From positions 1 to 6,239 of the forward strand of contig JBBQHX010000224.1 in assembly GCA_038324385.1 (NCBI GenBank): a stretch of 6,239 nt of DNA. Direction: 5' to 3'. Below, in pieces: positions 1-3,518 of this stretch. Source of the stretch: JBBQHX01 sp038324385. Lineage in GTDB: Bacteria; Gemmatimonadota; Gemmatimonadetes; Gemmatimonadales; Gemmatimonadaceae. The position numbers and the translations under genes were made by a program. Every line of letters begins with the position of its first letter. Positions within the stretch are counted from its first letter, which is position 1. The notes beneath the pieces were generated by a model that worked only from the letters and a program-made list of their open reading frames with translations, made no database searches and had not been told where the DNA came from.

Positions 1-368
1 GTCGGGGCGCCGACCGCGGGCGCCCGGACCGACCCGTCGGTGGTCCACAGTTCGAGCAGCAGGAAGGCGCCGAACTCCGCCGTCATGACATCGGCGATCG
101 TCTGCACGAGCCGTTGCAGCGCCGGGTGGCCCTCGGGCGCACCTGACGCAATCAGGTACGCAGCTTCGCCCACCGCTAGACGCGCCGTGTCGCTGGTGGC
201 GCGGCCGGGTGCCAGGCGGTGCACGCAGAGAAACGGCAGCCGCCGGTCAATATGCAGCCGCCCGCCGTCAGGCAGGCGGCGGCGCACGGGCTTCCCTGCG
301 ACCAGTCTCGCGCGGACGTCGGCGATGAACTCGTCGTCGATCGTGCGGGCTCCGCTGATCACCGACAT
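1..368 (-). CDS. QEGLA/DUF1704-family putative metallopeptidase, N-terminal part (partial)
   Basis: The frame starts with ATG at 368-366 and stays open to the window edge, giving 122 residues of an incomplete protein. It begins MSVISGARTIDDEF and carries the block VRRRLPDGGRLHIDRRLPFL (residues about 28-47), then CVHRL. This block is typical of the N-terminal part of proteins called 'flavohemoglobin expression-modulating QEGLA motif protein' (DUF1704). The QEGLA motif and the metal-binding centre would lie further along, outside the window. Vertebrate DUF1704 proteins (MATCAP/KIAA0895L) are zinc carboxypeptidases acting on tubulin tails. The bacterial substrate is unknown to me, so a peptidase role here is inference from the family. 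The ATG shares its A with the stop of the upstream amidohydrolase gene (TGATG) and has no clear ribosome binding site, which indicates translational coupling. Family recognition is from memory of the motif, without a search. Confidence 0.8.
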   Translation of the reverse strand, partial: MSVISGARTIDDEFIADVRARLVAGKPVRRRLPDGGRLHIDRRLPFLCVHRLAPGRATSDTARLAVGEAAYLIASGAPEGHPALQRLVQTIADVMTAEFGAFLLLELWTTDGSVRAPAVGAP

Positions 369-1168
369 CAGCGTACGCGCGGCAGCGTGTCGAGCACGCC
401 GGGAAGGATCGACTGGACGACCTCGCCGATCGCCGCGACCTGTGCATCGTCAGGTACTCCGGTCCACTCATCCATGAAGAACTTCTTGAACTCGATCGCG
501 ATCGAACAGCCGCTGTCGGGAAAGGTGCGGTGCACCCAGGCCGAGAAGGCGCCGCCGCGGAACTTCACGTTCTCGCGGACGTCCAGCGTGCGACCGTGGT
601 AGGGAGCGGCGCGCAGATCGGCGAGCACCCGGTCGATCACCGGGGCCCACCGATCGCGATCCATCGTTCCGGTGCCGATGTTCACTTCGGGATTCCCGAC
701 CGCTGGCGCGGGCGCGCCGTCGGCTCCATCCCGACGATGGTTGTAGGTATGGAGATCGAGCACCACGAACGATCCCCACCGATCGCGCGCCGCCGAGAGC
801 GTTCGCTCGGCCTCGGCGTAGAACGCGTCGTACAGCTCGAGCGAACGGTTGACGACGTCGTCAGGGAGCGGCGCGCCCCAGACCTCGAGGCCCCACGCAT
901 CCGCCGGCTCGCGATAGACGGCGCCCTCGCGTGGGCGGTTCAGATCGACCTCGAAGCGAGAGCGACGTCCGATCAGCCGGGTGCCGGCAAAGCGCGTCCA
1001 GCGCTCGGTGAACGGATCTTCCTCGCGCAGCCGCGCTGCGTCATCGAGCGCGATCAGTGCGGCGACTTCGGCGCGCAGCTCGTGCCCGTCGTGCACGGCC
1101 GCGAGCACGACCGGCGTCTCCAAATCGGACTCGATCAGGAACCCGGCGCTCACGCGTCGATGCAGCAC
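368..1168 (-). CDS. N-formylglutamate amidohydrolase-like protein
   Basis: The protein is 266 residues from GTG 1168, close to the usual size of the N-formylglutamate amidohydrolase family (PF05013). Visible family-like motifs, numbered from that start, are HDGH (26-29, likely metal ligands), REEDPFTERW (48-57), FEVDLNRPRE (72-81), LDLHTYNHRR (137-146), FRGGAFSAWVHRTFP (203-217) and IAIEFKKFFMDEW (224-236). The named reaction is hydrolysis of N-formyl-L-glutamate to formate and glutamate, the last step of one histidine degradation route. No other hut gene is visible. The partner is a QEGLA/DUF1704 gene, so the real substrate may be another acyl-amide or peptide. The start is uncertain. An in-frame TGA at 1180-1178 limits the frame, leaving GTG 1168 or GTG 1153 (261 residues). 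Neither has a Shine-Dalgarno sequence, but GTG 1153 overlaps the stop of a short leader frame (GTGA). Confidence 0.85.
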   Translation of the reverse strand: MLHRRVSAGFLIESDLETPVVLAAVHDGHELRAEVAALIALDDAARLREEDPFTERWTRFAGTRLIGRRSRFEVDLNRPREGAVYREPADAWGLEVWGAPLPDDVVNRSLELYDAFYAEAERTLSAARDRWGSFVVLDLHTYNHRRDGADGAPAPAVGNPEVNIGTGTMDRDRWAPVIDRVLADLRAAPYHGRTLDVRENVKFRGGAFSAWVHRTFPDSGCSIAIEFKKFFMDEWTGVPDDAQVAAIGEVVQSILPGVLDTLPRVR

Positions 1169-1227
1169 ATGGACAGATCACGCCACGTGTGGACTCCACG
1201 GGCGAAAACGGCAGCTCGAACGGTCAT
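1150..1227 (-). CDS. Possible 25-residue leader peptide upstream of the amidohydrolase
   Basis: The only good ribosome binding site before the amidohydrolase (GGAGGT, 1236-1231) lies 3 bases before an ATG at 1227-1225, which is in a different frame from the amidohydrolase. That ATG opens 25 codons beginning MTVRAAVFARGVHTWRDLS and ending CCIDA. Its TGA (1152-1150) overlaps GTG 1153 of the amidohydrolase as GTGA. The simplest reading is a short translated leader that delivers ribosomes to the amidohydrolase start. The alternative is that this ATG is the true start of the amidohydrolase and a single base was lost between about 1180 and 1153 by mutation or sequencing error. I do not recognise the peptide, and it is too short to judge by composition. 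Confidence 0.35.
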   Translation of the reverse strand: MTVRAAVFARGVHTWRDLSMCCIDA

Positions 1228-1280
1228 GACACCTCCGGTGGACGCAGACGATCGCTGTGCGCCACCGAACCATGGCAATG

Positions 1281-1298
1281 TTCGTGCTTCCTTCGTGC
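1281..1298. repeat. 7-bp direct repeat with 11-bp period upstream of the amidohydrolase leader
   Basis: TTCGTGC occurs at 1281-1287 and again at 1292-1298, separated by TTCC, so the two copies are 11 bp apart (about one helical turn). On the minus strand they precede a TTGCCA hexamer (1278-1273), which resembles a -35 box. No convincing -10 box sits at the right distance. The repeat lies about 54 bases upstream of the leader ATG, where a transcription factor could bind. The rest of the 118-base gap (1228-1345) shows nothing else except a weak 4-bp stem just after the small zinc-ribbon gene. An operator role is only suggested by placement. Confidence 0.25.
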
Positions 1299-1345
1299 GC
1301 TCGGTCAGGCTCGCGAGAGGTGATTCTGCTGGCCGGCAGGCTTCG

Positions 1346-1525
1346 TCACGCCTCGCGATCGGCCAACAGCGTGGCCTTCTCGCGCCAGGTGAAGGGAGCG
1401 CCGCACTGGGTACAGACGTACTGCCCGGTCTGGACGCCCATGTCGTAGAGCTTCGCGAACGCTGGATGGTCGCAGGGCTTGCCGCCCCACTCCTCGCTCA
1501 GCTTGCGGGCACGCTTCATCTGCAT
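1346..1525 (-). CDS. Small putative zinc-ribbon protein (59 aa)
   Basis: The frame runs from ATG 1525 to TGA 1348-1346 and has a good ribosome binding site, AGAGGT at 1536-1531, five bases before the ATG. A second in-frame ATG at 1519 would give 57 residues. The protein starts MQMKRARKLSEEWGGKP, then has CDHP (C18, H20) and, after 17 residues, CTQC (C38, C41). A Cys-x-His plus Cys-x2-Cys layout is what a small structural zinc site would use. Residues 21-37 (PAFAKLYDMGVQTGQYV) contain a regular pattern of aromatic and glycine residues. I do not recognise a named family or function. The surrounding frames are Arg/Pro/Ser-rich and look like shadows, whereas this one has ordinary composition. It lies alone between two gaps and may be its own transcription unit. 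Confidence 0.72.
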   Translation of the reverse strand: MQMKRARKLSEEWGGKPCDHPAFAKLYDMGVQTGQYVCTQCGAPFTWREKATLLADREA

Positions 1526-1550
1526 CGACGACCTCTCGGGTGGGCGGTAG

Positions 1551-1571
1551 GCGCCACGATCGGCGTGGCGC
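1551..1571 (-). promoter_or_regulatory. 8-bp perfect stem-loop in the 5' leader of the small zinc-ribbon gene
   Basis: GCGCCACG (1551-1558) and CGTGGCGC (1564-1571) are perfect inverted complements with a 5-base loop. In the minus-strand transcript the hairpin ends 14 bases before the AGAGGT ribosome binding site of the zinc-ribbon gene. No T-run follows on either strand, so it is not a classical intrinsic terminator. It may be a stabilising or regulatory 5' leader hairpin, or a palindromic protein-binding site. Confidence 0.4.
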
Positions 1572-1576
1572 GCGGA

Positions 1577-1602
1577 AATCTAAACGCACGGCCGTCTAAC
1601 GG
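1577..1602 (-). promoter_or_regulatory. Possible promoter or operator with a short direct repeat
   Basis: This is the least GC-rich patch of the gap. On the minus strand TAGATT (1582-1577) matches four of six positions of a -10 box, placed about 55 bases upstream of the zinc-ribbon ATG. No good -35 box is seen. On the plus strand TCTAAACG (1579-1586) is echoed by TCTAACGG (1595-1602), a near-direct repeat with a 16-bp period. A start site would fall close to the 1571-1551 hairpin. This is a weak, position-based suggestion. Confidence 0.18.
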
Positions 1603-1645
1603 GTCCGAACACCGGGCCGTCGCCGCAACCCGGAGAGCCCTGCGT

Positions 1646-1792
1646 TCACTCGCGCGCGTCCCCGTCCGTGCGGAGTGCGACGACGGGGGTGACCGCGGTG
1701 AGGGCGAAGAAGAAGTTGCGCGCCGGGCGGTGCCGGGCGAGACCAAGGAGTGCGGGTCGCGGGGCGCCGACCGTGCCGGCGGGCCGCGGCGT
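1646..1792 (-). other. Open 48-codon stretch in frame after the thioesterase stop
   Basis: After the thioesterase TGA (1795-1793) the same frame stays open for 48 codons to the next TGA at 1648-1646. It has no ATG, GTG or TTG of its own. The translation includes RHRPARNFFFALTAVTPVVA, a basic segment followed by a hydrophobic run that looks protein-like, and nearly all codons end in G or C. It could be a decayed gene remnant, rare read-through, or chance openness in GC-rich DNA, where long open frames are common. No terminator with a T-run was found after the thioesterase. Confidence 0.2.
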
Positions 1793-2215
1793 TCACCCCC
1801 CTGGCTGGGCTTCCGGCGACAGGTAGTCGGCGAGCAACGCCCGCACCGCGTCAGGCACGGGCGCCGGGCTCTGGGTTGCGTAGTCGAACACCACCACCAC
1901 CGAGCGGACCTCCGCCGCCGGTGCCCCGTCGGCCCAGATCGTCTGTTGCAGCGTCACGCTGGTCGTCCCCAGGCGCGCGACGGACGTAGTGACTTCGACG
2001 GTGGCGCCGAGCTCCACCTGACGCCGGAAATCGATCGACAGATGGGCGAGAATGATCGAGCGGACGATGCCGCCCATCTCGTTCATGAACGCGAGCCGGC
2101 CGAGCTCCGCATAGACGGCGAAGCTTGCGTTGTTCACGTGGCCGAGGGCGTCGGTGTCGGAGAAGCGCAGTTGAATCGGCGTGCGATGAACGCGCGGCGC
2201 AGCGTCAGCGGACAT
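1793..2215 (-). CDS. YbgC/4HBT-type hot-dog acyl-CoA thioesterase
   Basis: The product is 140 residues, the normal size for a single hot-dog domain. It carries the signature RFSDTDALGHVNNASF (17-32). By comparison with 4-hydroxybenzoyl-CoA thioesterase, the second Asp of the DxD pair (D22) is the likely catalytic acid. The motif is followed by VYAELGRLAF (34-43), matching the long helix of the fold, then by the strand pattern IDFRRQVELGATVEVTTSVARLG. Family members hydrolyse acyl-CoA or acyl-ACP thioesters in the cytoplasm. The exact acyl chain cannot be told from sequence. The ATG at 2215 lies inside the upstream membrane-protein gene (11-base overlap) and has only a weak ribosome binding site, so translation is probably coupled. 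The protein ends EAQPGG at a TGA. Confidence 0.88.
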   Translation of the reverse strand: MSADAAPRVHRTPIQLRFSDTDALGHVNNASFAVYAELGRLAFMNEMGGIVRSIILAHLSIDFRRQVELGATVEVTTSVARLGTTSVTLQQTIWADGAPAAEVRSVVVVFDYATQSPAPVPDAVRALLADYLSPEAQPGG

Positions 2216-2432
2216 CCGACCGATCGTGCGGAGTGGCGGCCCGGGCCTGCCGCCGCGCGGTCGAGATGTTCATCGATCCGCGGAGCAGGAAGAACGCGGC
2301 GAAGCCCATGTCCAGCCAGCGTGAGGCGCTGAGCGGCTGTGCCCCCGCCCAGAAAGGGCGCAACGCGATGAAGATGCCCAGCGCGATCATGACCGCGCCG
2401 ATGCCGAACGTGATGCGGGCCCGTGTAGTCAT
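2205..2432 (-). CDS. Small two-helix membrane protein (75 aa), unknown function
   Basis: The ATG at 2432-2430 is preceded by GGAGG with 7 bases of spacing. A TTG immediately before it is also in frame, but the ATG fits the binding site better. Two hydrophobic segments are visible: residues 7-24 (ITFGIGAVMIALGIFIAL) and 39-56 (WLDMGFAAFFLLRGSMNI). A short loop, RPFWAGAQPLSASR, joins them, and a positively charged tail with ARRQAR follows. The positive tail and the start with TTRAR suggest both ends lie in the cytoplasm. I do not recognise the family. The gene overlaps the thioesterase start by 11 bases and lies 51 bases after the mutarotase stop, so the three may be co-transcribed. Confidence 0.68.
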   Translation of the reverse strand: MTTRARITFGIGAVMIALGIFIALRPFWAGAQPLSASRWLDMGFAAFFLLRGSMNISTARRQARAATPHDRSDVR

Positions 2433-2459
2433 CAACCACCCTCCAAGAAGTACGGAAGA

Positions 2460-2473
2460 GGCTCCGACGAGCC
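2460..2473 (-). promoter_or_regulatory. Weak hairpin between the mutarotase and membrane-protein genes
   Basis: GGCTC (2460-2464) and GAGCC (2469-2473) form a perfect 5-bp stem with a 4-base loop. In the minus-strand transcript it is followed by the pyrimidine-rich TCTTCCGTACTTCTT and then the GGAGG ribosome binding site of the next gene. It could be a weak terminator or attenuator, but the stem is short and the T-run is broken. Confidence 0.22.
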
Positions 2474-2483
2474 GGGCCGAAGC

Positions 2484-3368
2484 CTACGCCGCGGTGATCG
2501 TCTGCGAGCCGGCCCACCGCGTGCCCGGTTCGAGCACCACGGCCCGCCGGATGGCGCCCGCCTCGACGCAGAGCATGTGCTGCTCGTCGCCGGGGGTGAA
2601 GTCGTCCCGTCCCGCCGTGCCGGCGGCGCCGGGGTTCCAGACCACGGCGTCGGGGAAGCCGGCCTTCGTGATATGTAGCGTCCGCGCCGGCTCGCGGAGC
2701 TGAAGTTCGGCCGGCGCGTCGAAGAAGACGCGATCGACTTCACCGCGGATTGCGAGTGCGGCTCCCTGCTCCACCGCAGTCGCATTGCCGGCAACGGCGT
2801 CGCGGTAGCTCGTGCCACGCAGCCCGACGACGTCCGCCGACTCGGCGTCGGTCACGCGGAAGTAGGGGTGCAGGGCCGCCGTGAAGCTGAACGGCCCCTC
2901 GCCCGTATTGGTGACCGCGAGTTCGACGTGGAGGGTGCGCCCCTCGATGACCAGCGTGAGGTGCGCGACGAAGGCGTGCGGCCAGACGGCGCGTGTCTCG
3001 TCGCTCGCGGTCAGTTCGAGTACCGCGCGCATCCCGCCGGTGGCGAGCCGTTCCAACTCACGGATCGACCAGTTGCTGGTGCGCGCGAAGCCGTGCTTGG
3101 CGAGGGGACCGAGTTCGGAGAACTGTGGAAAGACCACCGGGATTCCACCACGGATCGCCGACCCACGGCCGAAGATCGCCCGCTCGCTGAGAAAGAGCCG
3201 GTTCTCGGTGTCGCCCGCCGGAATCCAGACGGCGATGTGCGCGCCATGCAGATAGATCTCCGCCTCGGCGCCATCGGCCGTGCTGAGCACGATGCAGGGA
3301 AGCCCCCCGCGCCCGGCGACGAGCGTCGGCGCCAACTGTCCGGGGATGGGAGCAGATGAGTCGGCCAT
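2484..3368 (-). CDS. D-hexose-6-phosphate mutarotase (YeaD/aldose 1-epimerase-like)
   Basis: The product is 294 residues from ATG 3368, the typical size of this family. It catalyses interconversion of alpha and beta anomers of hexose 6-phosphates such as glucose 6-phosphate in the cytoplasm. Recognisable blocks are AEIYLHGAHIAVWIP (36-50), RGGIPVVFPQF (73-83), KHGFART (91-97), AALHPYFRV (164-172), FPDAVVWNPG (238-247), and LCVEAG (266-271) near the C terminus. By family knowledge H167 and E269 are the acid/base pair, and H92 and R96 lie in the sugar-phosphate pocket. The frame stays open upstream to 3512, but those 48 codons read poorly and run into the hairpin, so ATG 3368 is chosen. No clear Shine-Dalgarno sequence precedes it. 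The gene follows the protease hairpin by about 100 bases and probably starts a new transcription unit. Confidence 0.9.
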   Translation of the reverse strand: MADSSAPIPGQLAPTLVAGRGGLPCIVLSTADGAEAEIYLHGAHIAVWIPAGDTENRLFLSERAIFGRGSAIRGGIPVVFPQFSELGPLAKHGFARTSNWSIRELERLATGGMRAVLELTASDETRAVWPHAFVAHLTLVIEGRTLHVELAVTNTGEGPFSFTAALHPYFRVTDAESADVVGLRGTSYRDAVAGNATAVEQGAALAIRGEVDRVFFDAPAELQLREPARTLHITKAGFPDAVVWNPGAAGTAGRDDFTPGDEQHMLCVEAGAIRRAVVLEPGTRWAGSQTITAA

Positions 3369-3450
3369 GTGAGCGATCGACCGCGGATTCGGGTAAGGGG
3401 TGTGTGCGACGTCGCCGTCGCTACGTGGCAAGTTGAGCGCCGCTCGGCCG

Positions 3451-3470
3451 GTGGTGCGCGGTGGTGCACG
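3451..3470. repeat. Two tandem 10-bp units in the protease-mutarotase gap
   Basis: GTGGTGCGCG (3451-3460) is followed directly by GTGGTGCACG (3461-3470), with one mismatch, and the run continues GTGCTCC into the hairpin arm. The rest of the gap up to the mutarotase ATG (3369-3450) shows no convincing promoter pair and no further repeat. The units could be a binding site, or slippage-generated simple sequence beside the hairpin. Confidence 0.3.
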
Positions 3471-3471
3471 G

Positions 3472-3511
3472 TGCTCCAGTGGCGTGGCCAGGCTGCCGCG
3501 CCACTGGAGCA
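3472..3511 (-). terminator. Strong hairpin after the tricorn-like protease gene, without a T-run
   Basis: TGCTCCAGTGGCG (3472-3484) and CGCCACTGGAGCA (3499-3511) are a perfect 13-bp inverted repeat. The stem extends through a G-T wobble and three more pairs (GGC 3486-3488 with GCC 3495-3497) to about 17 bp, with the 6-base loop CAGGCT. It begins 7 bases after the protease stop codon (TAG, 3521-3519). The minus-strand transcript continues CACCGTGCACC with no T-run. It therefore suits a GC-rich non-canonical terminator or a 3' end-protecting hairpin better than a classical intrinsic terminator. Confidence 0.6.
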
Positions 3512-3518
3512 TAGGTCA

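Noticed and set aside
1326..1339. CTGC/GCAG stem just after the zinc-ribbon stop as a terminator
   Set aside because: Only four pairs, and no T-run follows on the minus strand.
1305..1589. 94-codon minus-strand frame overlapping the small zinc-ribbon gene
   Set aside because: Its composition is Arg/Pro-rich and it has no motif. The overlapping 59-codon frame has the better ribosome binding site and zinc-ligand pattern.
1722..1741. Two GCCGGGCG copies as a structured element
   Set aside because: They are direct, not inverted, copies of a GC-rich octamer in GC-rich DNA and form no good stem. Likely chance.
1596..1796. 66-codon minus-strand frame after the thioesterase
   Set aside because: Its GTG start overlaps the thioesterase end, but the product is almost all Arg, Pro, Ala and His, and no ribosome binding site was seen.
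530..2332. 600-codon open frame on the plus strand
   Set aside because: It runs antisense through the amidohydrolase, the zinc-ribbon gene, the thioesterase and the gaps between them. Its translation is Arg/Gly/His-rich with no family motif, as expected for a shadow frame in GC-rich DNA.
3369..3512. 48-codon N-terminal extension of the mutarotase
   Set aside because: It begins inside the hairpin after the protease, reads as Arg/Pro/Thr-rich noise, and would make the protein longer than its family norm of about 290-300 residues.
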